Assembly: GCA_009908735.1 (NCBI GenBank)
Contig: JAAAOR010000009.1
Span: 1-11,240 of the forward strand
Reading direction: 5' to 3'
Origin: Spirochaetota bacterium
GTDB taxonomy: Bacteria > Spirochaetota > Spirochaetia > DSM-27196 > PWMO01
Length of the DNA stretch: 11,240 nucleotides
The notes below the pieces were generated by a model. That model saw only the letters and a program-made list of their open reading frames with translations, ran no database searches and was not told the origin of the DNA. This document shows, one piece after another, positions 1-6,353 of this stretch. The translations under genes were made by a program, and so were the position numbers. Every line of letters starts with the position of its first letter. The stretch's first letter is position 1.

Positions 1-439
1 GGGCGCTAATCTCGAGCTCACCCGGGAGTGAGGCCTCCTCTACGGCCAGGGAGTGATAGCGGGTAAATGGTGAGGGCGAGTCGACGCTCCTGAAGAGTCC
101 GCGGCCGTCGAGCTCGATCTCCTCCACCTTTCCGTGCACGATTTGCTCCGCCTGCACGATGTTTCCGCCGAAGGCGGCGGCGATGGCTTGGTGGCCGAGA
201 CAGACGCCGAGTATCGGAACACTTCCGGCAAGCTCGCGGATAACTTCGACGGAAATGCCCGCGTCCTCGGGACGACCGGGGCCGGGGGAGATGATGATGC
301 GCTCGGGCGCCATCTCGCGCACATCGGCAAGGGTCACCGCATCGTTTCTGACCACCCGCACCTCGTCGCCGGTGATCTCGCGAAGGTACTGATAGAGGTT
401 GTGAGTGAAGGAATCGTAGTTGTCGATAAGCAGAATCAT
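1..439 (-). CDS. trpG: Anthranilate synthase component II (glutamine amidotransferase), 3' end outside window
   Basis: The product supplies ammonia from glutamine to TrpE for the first committed step of tryptophan synthesis (chorismate to anthranilate). The visible 146 codons begin MILLIDNYDSFTHNLYQYL, the standard class-I glutamine amidotransferase opening. They contain SPGPG (residues 51-55, oxyanion region) and GVCLGHQ with the nucleophile Cys80, then a TRYHSL segment near residue 128. The catalytic His-Glu pair lies beyond the window, so completeness cannot be judged. The ATG at 439 is chosen because a GGAGG ribosome site (447-451) sits 7 bases upstream and the ATG overlaps the trpE stop as ATGA, which implies translational coupling. 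PabA (folate) is homologous and alone would look alike. The adjacent TrpE and the Trp leader peptide upstream make TrpG the better call, though amphibolic use in folate synthesis is possible. Confidence 0.95.
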   Translation of the reverse strand, partial: MILLIDNYDSFTHNLYQYLREITGDEVRVVRNDAVTLADVREMAPERIIISPGPGRPEDAGISVEVIRELAGSVPILGVCLGHQAIAAAFGGNIVQAEQIVHGKVEEIELDGRGLFRSVDSPSPFTRYHSLAVEEASLPGELEISA

Positions 440-1929
440 GAGCGGCCCTCCGGGGCAGTGGATTTCGTGCCGGCCGTGGGGTTGGCGGCGCGGCTATCGG
501 CCGCCGCGGCGGCGGACGGTTCCGGCTCGGCAGCTTCGATGCCGGCGGCGCGCCGCATGGCGCCAAGCTTCTGGTCGGTTTCGGCGAGTTCGCGCTCGGG
601 CACGGAGTCGTAAACGATGCCGGCCCCGGCCTGCATGACGAGCAGGTCGTCCTTCTTCAGGGCACTGCGGATAGTAATGCAGGTGTCGAGGCTCCCGCCG
701 GGCTCCATGTAGCCGACGAGCCCGGCGTAGAAGCCGCGGCGCACGGGCTCGAGGGCATCGATAGTCTCGATGGCGCGAATCTTGGGAGCACCGGAGACGG
801 TTCCGGCGGGAAAGGTGGCGCGCACCGCATCCGCGCCGGTCTTCCCCGGCTCGAGGGTGCCGCTTGCCTCGGAGACGAGGTGCATGACGTGGGAGTAACG
901 CTCGACTGTCATATACTCGCCCACTTCGACCGTGCCCGGCGCGCATACCCTGCCAATGTCGTTTCGCGCGAGGTCGACGAGCATGAGATGCTCGGCCCGC
1001 TCCTTTTCGTCACCCCTGAGCTCGGCTTCGAGGGCGCGGTCCTCCTCGCGGGAGGCGCCGCGCTTTCGGGTGCCGGCGATTGGACGGATCGTGACTTGAT
1101 CATCCTTCACCTTAACGTGGACCTCCGGCGAAGAACCGAAGAGCTGGTAGGGTCCGAAATTGAGATAAAAGAGGTATGGAGATGGGTTTGCCGTGCGGAG
1201 CCGCCGGTAGGCCTCGAGGGCGGGCAGCTCCGTGCGATAGGTAAGCCGCCGTGAGAGCACTCCCTGCAAGAGGTTCCCCGCCACGATCTCATCGCGCACC
1301 TGCGCCACACCCGTGAGGAAGGTTTCTGTGGCTCCCTCCTCCTCGATGAGCTCCGCGGAGTAAGACACATCACCGTTTTGGAGATAGTTGAAGTCGAGGT
1401 CGTTGATGCGAGCCTCGGTCTCTTCGACCGCACGGGCGAGGTCTATCTCGTGCTCGCGATAGTTGAGCCCGATCACGTAGAGGAGGTCTGTGTAGTGGTC
1501 GAAGACGATGAAGACATGGCCGAAGATGAACTCGGCGTCGGGCATCCCAAGGGCATCGGATCGCTCGCGGAAGTGGATCGTGTCGCAGCGCTGGGCATAC
1601 TCGTAGGAGAGAAAGCCGATGCCACCGGCGGGAAAGGGGAAATCCTGGTGCGGGAGGGTGTGCTGATCGGCGAAATACGGGAGCACGTCGAGGATGTCGC
1701 GGGCGGTGCTCTTTACCGCGTAGCTCTTGCCGTCGGCGGTGAGCATAAGCTTGCCGGCCTCGTCGGTGACGCGAAACGCCTCCTTCACCATTAGGATGGA
1801 GTAGCGCTCTCGCCCCTTCTGGAACGATGAGGACTCGAGGAGGGCCAAGGCGCTTAGCTTTCGTGCAAGCGCGTAGGGAGTGAAGCGCTCGCCGGGGAGA
1901 ATCTTAATGATCGTGTCGGTGCGTGCCAT
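436..1929 (-). CDS. trpE: Anthranilate synthase component I
   Basis: The 497-residue protein converts chorismate plus ammonia (from TrpG) to anthranilate in the cytoplasm. Family motifs seen: LLES at residues 30-33, the N-terminal tryptophan-binding signature linked to feedback inhibition; PIAGTRKRG; HLMLVDLARNDIGRV; and the chorismate-binding signature around ATFPAGTVSGAPK, followed by YAGLVGYMEPGG and QAGAGIVYDSVPE. LLES and the leader peptide argue against PabB or isochorismate synthase. The start ATG at 1929 has a very strong ribosome site AAGGAGG (1934-1940) 4 bases upstream. The catalytic domain ends near residue 463. The last 34 residues form an Ala/Pro/Glu-rich tail that reads like a flexible linker and ends on the trpG start. 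Expression is probably controlled by the attenuator upstream. No other trp genes are visible upstream, so trpE is the first structural gene of the unit. Confidence 0.97.
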   Translation of the reverse strand: MARTDTIIKILPGERFTPYALARKLSALALLESSSFQKGRERYSILMVKEAFRVTDEAGKLMLTADGKSYAVKSTARDILDVLPYFADQHTLPHQDFPFPAGGIGFLSYEYAQRCDTIHFRERSDALGMPDAEFIFGHVFIVFDHYTDLLYVIGLNYREHEIDLARAVEETEARINDLDFNYLQNGDVSYSAELIEEEGATETFLTGVAQVRDEIVAGNLLQGVLSRRLTYRTELPALEAYRRLRTANPSPYLFYLNFGPYQLFGSSPEVHVKVKDDQVTIRPIAGTRKRGASREEDRALEAELRGDEKERAEHLMLVDLARNDIGRVCAPGTVEVGEYMTVERYSHVMHLVSEASGTLEPGKTGADAVRATFPAGTVSGAPKIRAIETIDALEPVRRGFYAGLVGYMEPGGSLDTCITIRSALKKDDLLVMQAGAGIVYDSVPERELAETDQKLGAMRRAAGIEAAEPEPSAAAAADSRAANPTAGTKSTAPEGRS

Positions 1930-1972
1930 GAAACCTCCTTCATGGCCCCCGCCTGCAATTCCCCGCCGGCAT

Positions 1973-2006
1973 AAAAAAGCCGCGCAGGCGAGAGCCTACG
2001 CGGCTT
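1973..2006 (-). terminator. Intrinsic terminator of the trp attenuator
   Basis: Read on the minus strand, AAGCCGCGTAGGC (1994-2006), loop TCTC (1990-1993) and GCCTGCGCGGCTT (1977-1989) form a 13-bp stem with a single G-U pair, directly followed by a T tract (1973-1978; its first two T also close the stem). It stands between the Trp leader peptide and trpE, about 45 bases before the trpE start, so it would stop transcription before the structural genes unless an alternative fold forms. Confidence 0.92.
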
Positions 2007-2012
2007 GTATCT

Positions 2013-2082
2013 CAATCCCGCACGGCCCTCGATTATGCTCGGGGGCCTGCGGCACAGCTTTCCTGCGCGGCCCCTACCGGAG
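2013..2082 (-). promoter_or_regulatory. Alternative hairpins of the trp attenuator leader RNA
   Basis: Between the Trp codons and the terminator three overlapping pairings can be drawn by hand. (a) GGGGCC (2069-2074) with GGCCCC (2042-2047), extended by GCTC/GAGC, begins just after the Trp codons. (b) GGCCCcCGA (about 2039-2047) with TCGaGGGCC (2024-2032) is an 8-bp stem with one mismatch. (c) GGGCCGTGCGG (about 2016-2026) pairs with CCGCGTAGGCTC, the upstream arm of the terminator and its loop, giving 11 bp with one bulge; this would be antiterminator-like. The regions are mutually exclusive in a chain, as expected for attenuation, but which pairing is the true antiterminator was not computed. 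Confidence 0.6.
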
Positions 2083-2124
2083 CCACCACCAAGAAAGAGA
2101 AATTGCGGATGCGTGCAGATTCAC
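2074..2124 (-). CDS. trpL: trp operon leader peptide with three consecutive Trp codons
   Basis: A 16-codon frame reads MNLHASAISLSWWWLR and stop (GTG start, TAG stop). The three tandem TGG codons occupy 2083-2091. It lies about 145 bases upstream of trpE on the same strand, downstream of a good promoter and upstream of a terminator hairpin. The peptide itself needs no function: ribosome stalling at the Trp codons when charged tRNA-Trp is scarce is expected to alter leader RNA folding. It resembles in form the classical trp leader peptides of proteobacteria (Trp codons close to the stop). No clear Shine-Dalgarno sequence precedes the GTG. Two more in-frame GTG codons (2131-2136) lie at about the expected transcription start, so a leaderless 20-codon version is an alternative. 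It is too short for ordinary gene callers. Translation is inferred. Confidence 0.82.
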   Translation of the reverse strand: MNLHASAISLSWWWLR

Positions 2125-2143
2125 GTTTTGCACCACGGGCGTT

Positions 2144-2173
2144 AGACTAATGCTTCGCTGTAAACCGTGTCAA
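2144..2173 (-). promoter_or_regulatory. Sigma70-like promoter for trpL-trpE-trpG
   Basis: A perfect -35 TTGACA (2168-2173) is followed by TTAGTC at 17-base spacing or TAGTCT (2144-2149) at 18-base spacing as a weaker -10. The predicted start, around 2136-2138, lies 12-14 bases before the GTG of the leader peptide at 2124 and next to two further in-frame GTG codons. No TrpR operator was recognised, though none was searched for systematically. Confidence 0.65.
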
Positions 2174-2184
2174 TACATCGGGCG

Positions 2185-2210
2185 AAAAACTTCAGAACGG
2201 TCCCCACCGT
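2185..2210 (-). terminator. Weak terminator candidate after the patatin gene
   Basis: Just past the stop of the patatin gene the minus strand carries ACGGT-GGGG-ACCGT (2197-2210), and seven bases later five T (2185-2189). The stem is only 5 bp and the T run is displaced, so termination may be inefficient. Readthrough would enter the trp promoter and leader. Confidence 0.35.
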
Positions 2211-2215
2211 GGATG

Positions 2216-4471
2216 TCAGAACGGACGGCCGAGGATGAGATAGAGATTGCCGCGGTGTGGCGAGCCCTGAGCGATGCCGTAGGCAAAGTACAGGGGACCG
2301 ATGCTGGTGTCGACGCCCACGTAGGCGGTGCCGCCGAGAAGCAGATCACCCGGATCGGCTGCTCCAATGTCGTTCCACACTGCGCCGGTTTCAAGCCCCG
2401 CTCCCACGTAAACGGAGTTTCCGAGCGCTGCGGGGAGTTTGAAGAGCTGATAGTAGTAGTAGGCGCCGCCCTGCCCGAGGTATCGGCCGGTGAGCTCTCC
2501 GGGCCGGTAGCCTGAGAAACGCAGAAAGCCCCCGAGAGACGGGCCGAAGGGGAACACACTCTCGTCCGCCCAGGTGCCATTGGCTTGTGCTGAGAGAAGC
2601 AGGGTATGACGCGCCCCCGAAACTGCGCTGAAGGCGACGAAGTTCACCTGCTCGGTGTTGAGATCAGATCCTACCGCTTTTCGATTCAGGAGCCAGGAGA
2701 GAGAAACGTTCGACCCGTGACGCGGGAAGCTTGCACTGTCGAGGCTGTCGTAGACAACGGCACCGCGATGCCCCACCTGCCAGAAGTCGTCGTCTTCAAG
2801 CTCTTCGCCGCCGATGAGGGGGCCGGCGGCGCCGTACGTTGCCCCGAATCCGAGACGAGCCTCGAGGCGCGTGCCGATATTGGTGCCGAGATAGGTGACG
2901 CCATCCGCGAACCGGACCTGGTACTGCGCCATCCGCCGACCGTCCTCGTAGACATCGGTCACGCTCTGCTGTACGGCGAGCGAGGGTTCGATGAAGATCC
3001 GGTTGCGTCGGTCGACGGGTTGGTGGTAATCGGTTGCGACGCCCATGGTTTGGCCGATCTGAGCCGAGACCCGGAACTCGCCGCCGCGCGGGTTAAGCTG
3101 GGTCATTGCGTACTGTGCCCCGGCGGAATACGAGCCGCCGCCCTGAAAGTCCTCACGGAGATTGAGACCAAAGCGCAGGTAGTTGGGCCCCCACGGCTTA
3201 TCCTCGGCAATGATTACGAGCACCGTCTCCTCATCCTCGGTGCGCAGGTCGAAGTCGACGGTGCGGAAGTAGCCGAGCCCGTAAATGCGCTCTATATCCA
3301 GCTCGAGCACATCGATATCCAGGCGACCACCTTCCTCTGTTCGCATCCTCGCTCGGATGCGCTCGGAGGCCACCCGTTCGGATGAGCGGATCTCGATGCG
3401 ATCCACGGATATCGGCGGCCGCTCGCCGGTGTGCCGTTGCTCGGCAAGGAACTCGTCGTATTCGCCCTCGGAGACACCCAAACGGCCGAGTTCCCCGGCA
3501 GCTGCACGCGCTGCAGCTTCACCTTTTGCAACTATTTCTGCGTTGCTGGAGAAACTCGCCGCCGTATAGGGCGAGGTATCCACCTCGACTAACACGTCCT
3601 CATCGCTGAGAAGCTCCAATTGCCTCTCGACGTTTTTCCGCGTGACGACATCAACCAGCTGAAACGAGACCTCGAAGACAGACGGGAGGCGATCCCGTGT
3701 GTCGGTGTCCGTTTCTTCGCGGCTTGCAACGAGTACGGCAATCACTACGTCGGCGCCGAGGTCGCGTGCAATGTTTACTGGGAAGTTGTTAACCACGCCG
3801 CCGTCGACGAGCACTCTGTCCCCGATCTCGATCGGGGCAAAGACCCCGGGCACCGACATGCTCGCCCGCATTGCATCCACCAGGCTTCCATCTTCGAGTA
3901 CTACCGCCTCACCTGTTTGCAGATCCGCGGCTACCGCCCGAAAGGGCACGTGCAGCTCGTCGAAATCATCGATACCGACGGTGTGAAGCAGAATGGACTT
4001 CAACCTAAATCCGAGCCGCTGGCCGGTGATGAATCCCGAGGGCAACTCGAAGCCGTCGGCGCCCAGCCCAACCTCCACATAACCGAACTCCTCCTGGCCC
4101 TGTTTCCGGCGAAAGCTCTGGTCGGGAAGAGCTGGTCTGTCACTGAAAATGGATCGCCAGTCGGTTTCCTCGAGCAGGCGCGCCATGTCTTCCGACGAGT
4201 AGCCGGCCGCGTACATTCCACCGATTATGGCACCCATACTGGTGCCCACCACCATATCCACGGGCACTCTCAGGGCCTCGAGAACCTCGATGACACCCAC
4301 ATGGGCCGCGCCTTTGGCACCACCACCGGAAAGAACGAGGGCAACCGTCGGGCGGTCGCTTTCCGTGGGCCCCGTGAACCTGCTGCTGTCGGTGACCCCG
4401 CCGGCTCCGCCGACTTCCTGGGCGCCCGCGGGCCGCAGGGTCATCACCGCAAGCAGCACACCGAGAATCAC
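2216..4471 (-). CDS. Patatin-like phospholipase with POTRA and outer-membrane beta-barrel (PlpD-like, type Vd autotransporter)
   Basis: This 751-residue protein is predicted to be a lipolytic enzyme displayed on or secreted through the outer membrane. Order of parts: a hydrophobic N-terminus resembling a signal peptide with likely cleavage at AGA/QE (residues 15-19); a patatin domain (about 41-330) with oxyanion loop GGGAKG (49-54), nucleophile motif GTSMG (Ser78) and DGG (Asp223), the complete Ser-Asp dyad; a POTRA-like segment (about 355-425); then a Gly/aromatic-rich beta-barrel region to a C-terminal GRPF, whose last Phe is typical of outer-membrane proteins. This order matches PlpD-type proteins. 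The listed start is a GTG without a visible ribosome site, and the signal peptide lacks a basic n-region. A basic, Met-started segment in another frame (ATG at 4541) suggests the real start may be upstream. It is divergent from the acyl-CoA synthetase gene. Family call is firm; the start is not. Confidence 0.92.
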   Translation of the reverse strand: MILGVLLAVMTLRPAGAQEVGGAGGVTDSSRFTGPTESDRPTVALVLSGGGAKGAAHVGVIEVLEALRVPVDMVVGTSMGAIIGGMYAAGYSSEDMARLLEETDWRSIFSDRPALPDQSFRRKQGQEEFGYVEVGLGADGFELPSGFITGQRLGFRLKSILLHTVGIDDFDELHVPFRAVAADLQTGEAVVLEDGSLVDAMRASMSVPGVFAPIEIGDRVLVDGGVVNNFPVNIARDLGADVVIAVLVASREETDTDTRDRLPSVFEVSFQLVDVVTRKNVERQLELLSDEDVLVEVDTSPYTAASFSSNAEIVAKGEAAARAAAGELGRLGVSEGEYDEFLAEQRHTGERPPISVDRIEIRSSERVASERIRARMRTEEGGRLDIDVLELDIERIYGLGYFRTVDFDLRTEDEETVLVIIAEDKPWGPNYLRFGLNLREDFQGGGSYSAGAQYAMTQLNPRGGEFRVSAQIGQTMGVATDYHQPVDRRNRIFIEPSLAVQQSVTDVYEDGRRMAQYQVRFADGVTYLGTNIGTRLEARLGFGATYGAAGPLIGGEELEDDDFWQVGHRGAVVYDSLDSASFPRHGSNVSLSWLLNRKAVGSDLNTEQVNFVAFSAVSGARHTLLLSAQANGTWADESVFPFGPSLGGFLRFSGYRPGELTGRYLGQGGAYYYYQLFKLPAALGNSVYVGAGLETGAVWNDIGAADPGDLLLGGTAYVGVDTSIGPLYFAYGIAQGSPHRGNLYLILGRPF

Positions 4472-4550
4472 GCCGGGCCCAAGCAGCGCCGAGCACCAGG
4501 CTGGGAAACGTCATCCCGACACGTCCGACAATGCGATTCATTACCGCCGA

Positions 4551-4580
4551 AGTGTAGTCCACGGGCGGCCTCCAGTTCAA
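4551..4580 (-). promoter_or_regulatory. Possible promoter for the patatin gene
   Basis: On the minus strand TTGAAC (4575-4580), an 18-base spacer and TACACT (4551-4556) form a plausible sigma70-type pair. The implied transcription start is only a few bases before the ATG at 4541 and about 75 bases before the GTG at 4471. This supports an N-terminus further upstream than the GTG. The region 4472-4646 holds nothing else recognisable; no good plus-strand promoter for the acyl-CoA synthetase gene was identified. Confidence 0.35.
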
Positions 4581-4646
4581 CAATCCGCGCGTGCATCCGG
4601 GTCGGGATTCGTGATAGGATGACAACGAGTTCAGTGAAAACCGGAA

Positions 4647-6329
4647 ATGGAAACAACCATGCGTGATGCCACGGTAGTCACACTCCACGATCTCGTCCAC
4701 CTGGTGAACCGCCGCCATGAGGAGCACCCGGCGTTGTGCGAAACAGACGGCGCGTGCGTGACCTACGGCGAGATGCGGCGCTACGCGCTCGCCATCGACC
4801 GCTACCTGTGCGAGCAGGGCGTCGGTTTCGGAGACCGCGTCGCGCTCATCGCCGAGAATCGGCCCGAATGGGGACTGTGGTATCTCGGCGTGACCGCAGC
4901 AGGGGCGGTGATCCTGCCGGTCCTCACTGACTTCAGCCCGAATGACGTACAGAGCATACTCTCCCACGCCGCGCCGAAACTGATTGTCACGAGCGAGAAG
5001 GCCGCAGCGCTCACCGAGGGCTGGACGGCGACACCCGTGGTCGACTGCGGCATCGTCCGCGAGCTTACCGCGCCGGCGTCCGACGCCGCGGCAGACGGTC
5101 CCGCGCTCGATGGCGCAACACCGGGCGGGTCCGCACCCGACACCGCTGGAGCTCGCGACATAGAGCCGGAGACCCTCGCCGCGCTCATTTACACCTCCGG
5201 CACGACCGGGAACCCCAAAGGGGTCATGCTCTCTCACCGGAATCTCATCACCAATGCACAGGCAGTGCAGGAGATCTTCGACGTGGATGAAGACGACGTG
5301 CTGCTCTCGGTGCTGCCCCTCGCTCATACCTACGAGTGCACCATCGGCTTTCTCGTGCCGCTCCTCAGCGGCGCAAGCGTCACCTATCTCGACGGCCCGC
5401 CGACACCGTCTCGGCTCCTGCCGGCACTCGAGAGCATTCGCCCGACAATCATGCTCGTGGTGCCCCTCATCATCGAGAAGGTCTACCGCTCCCGCGTGGC
5501 CCCGAAACTCGCAAAAATGCCCCGGGCACTTCGCCGTTTCCCGCCGGTTCGCAGGCTCCTCCACTACCTCGCCGGGGCAAAGCTAAAGCGATCCTTCGGT
5601 GGCAGGCTCGAGGTCTTCGGCATCGGCGGTGCGCCCCTCGCCCCCGACACCGAGCGCTTCCTCCGGGACGCCCGGTTCCCCTACACCATCGGCTACGGCC
5701 TCACCGAGACCGCCCCGCTGCTGACGGGCACCGCTCCTTTCGAAACCCGCTTTCGTTCCACCGGCCTCGCGGTATCCGGTGTGGAGCTGCGCATTGCCGA
5801 CGGGGAGATACAGGCGCGTGGACCGAACGTGATGCTCGGATACTTTCGAAACCCGGATGCCACCGCGGAGACCTTCACCGACGACGGGTGGTTTCGTACT
5901 GGAGATCTCGGCTCCATGGATGCCGACGGATACATCTACGTGCAGGGCCGCCTCAAGACCCTCATCGTAGGCCCGAGCGGGGAGAACATCTACCCCGAAG
6001 AGATCGAGGCGACCATCGAGGCCGAGCCGCTCGTCGAAGACTCGCTGGTGCTTTCCGACGGCGGAAAGCTCATCGCACGGGTTCGCCTCGATCTCGACGC
6101 GCTTGCCGAGCAACTCGGGACCATCGCCTCCGAGCTCGACCCCGGGACCATTGCCGAGACGGGGACGAAACTACTCGAGGACCTGCGGCGCTCGGTAAAC
6201 GCGCGCCTCAACCACTTTTCGCGCCTGGCCCGCATGGTGCTGCAGATCGAAGACTTCGAGCGCACCCCGACACGCAAGATAAAGCGATTTCGATACCAGA
6301 GTGATGAGACCTCGGCCGAGTCGCGGTAG
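4647..6329 (+). CDS. Long-chain fatty acid--CoA ligase (AMP-forming)
   Basis: The 560-residue protein belongs to the ANL adenylating superfamily and should activate a fatty acid with ATP to an acyl-adenylate and then to acyl-CoA. Motifs in order: P-loop YTSGTTGNPKGVMLSH (from about residue 181); GYGLTETAP (349-357); DGWFRTGD with Asp420; GRLKTLI; the hinge-to-C-domain stretch GENIYPEEIE; and near the end PTRKIKRF, where Lys544 is the expected catalytic lysine. The overall style matches FadD/FAA-type synthetases rather than acetyl-CoA synthetase. An Ala/Pro/Gly/Asp-rich insert lies between residues about 147 and 174, just before the P-loop. Two in-frame ATG codons (4647 and 4659) are both possible starts and neither has a strong ribosome site. 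The next gene begins 24 bases downstream, so co-transcription is likely. The exact acyl chain preference cannot be read from sequence. Confidence 0.94.
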   Translation: METTMRDATVVTLHDLVHLVNRRHEEHPALCETDGACVTYGEMRRYALAIDRYLCEQGVGFGDRVALIAENRPEWGLWYLGVTAAGAVILPVLTDFSPNDVQSILSHAAPKLIVTSEKAAALTEGWTATPVVDCGIVRELTAPASDAAADGPALDGATPGGSAPDTAGARDIEPETLAALIYTSGTTGNPKGVMLSHRNLITNAQAVQEIFDVDEDDVLLSVLPLAHTYECTIGFLVPLLSGASVTYLDGPPTPSRLLPALESIRPTIMLVVPLIIEKVYRSRVAPKLAKMPRALRRFPPVRRLLHYLAGAKLKRSFGGRLEVFGIGGAPLAPDTERFLRDARFPYTIGYGLTETAPLLTGTAPFETRFRSTGLAVSGVELRIADGEIQARGPNVMLGYFRNPDATAETFTDDGWFRTGDLGSMDADGYIYVQGRLKTLIVGPSGENIYPEEIEATIEAEPLVEDSLVLSDGGKLIARVRLDLDALAEQLGTIASELDPGTIAETGTKLLEDLRRSVNARLNHFSRLARMVLQIEDFERTPTRKIKRFRYQSDETSAESR

Positions 6330-6353
6330 AATTAGGGGAGGAAGGAGGCCGCT

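Noticed and set aside
1973..2140. T-box or Trp riboswitch-type control of trpE
   Set aside because: No T-box consensus sequence (TGGNACC-like) was seen, while a translated Trp-codon leader explains the terminator well.
3620..4666. Long open frame (348 codons) on the plus strand opposite the patatin gene
   Set aside because: It is antisense to clear patatin coding sequence, its product has no recognisable motif, and long antisense frames are common at this GC content.
4140..5564. 474-codon minus-strand frame opposite the acyl-CoA synthetase
   Set aside because: Shadow of two real genes; composition is Arg/Gly/His-rich without domains. Only its small N-terminal-like piece near 4541 was kept as evidence about the patatin start.
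5336..6304. 322-codon plus-strand frame inside the acyl-CoA synthetase gene
   Set aside because: Overlaps the ligase in another frame, is extremely Arg/His/Pro-rich and carries no motif.
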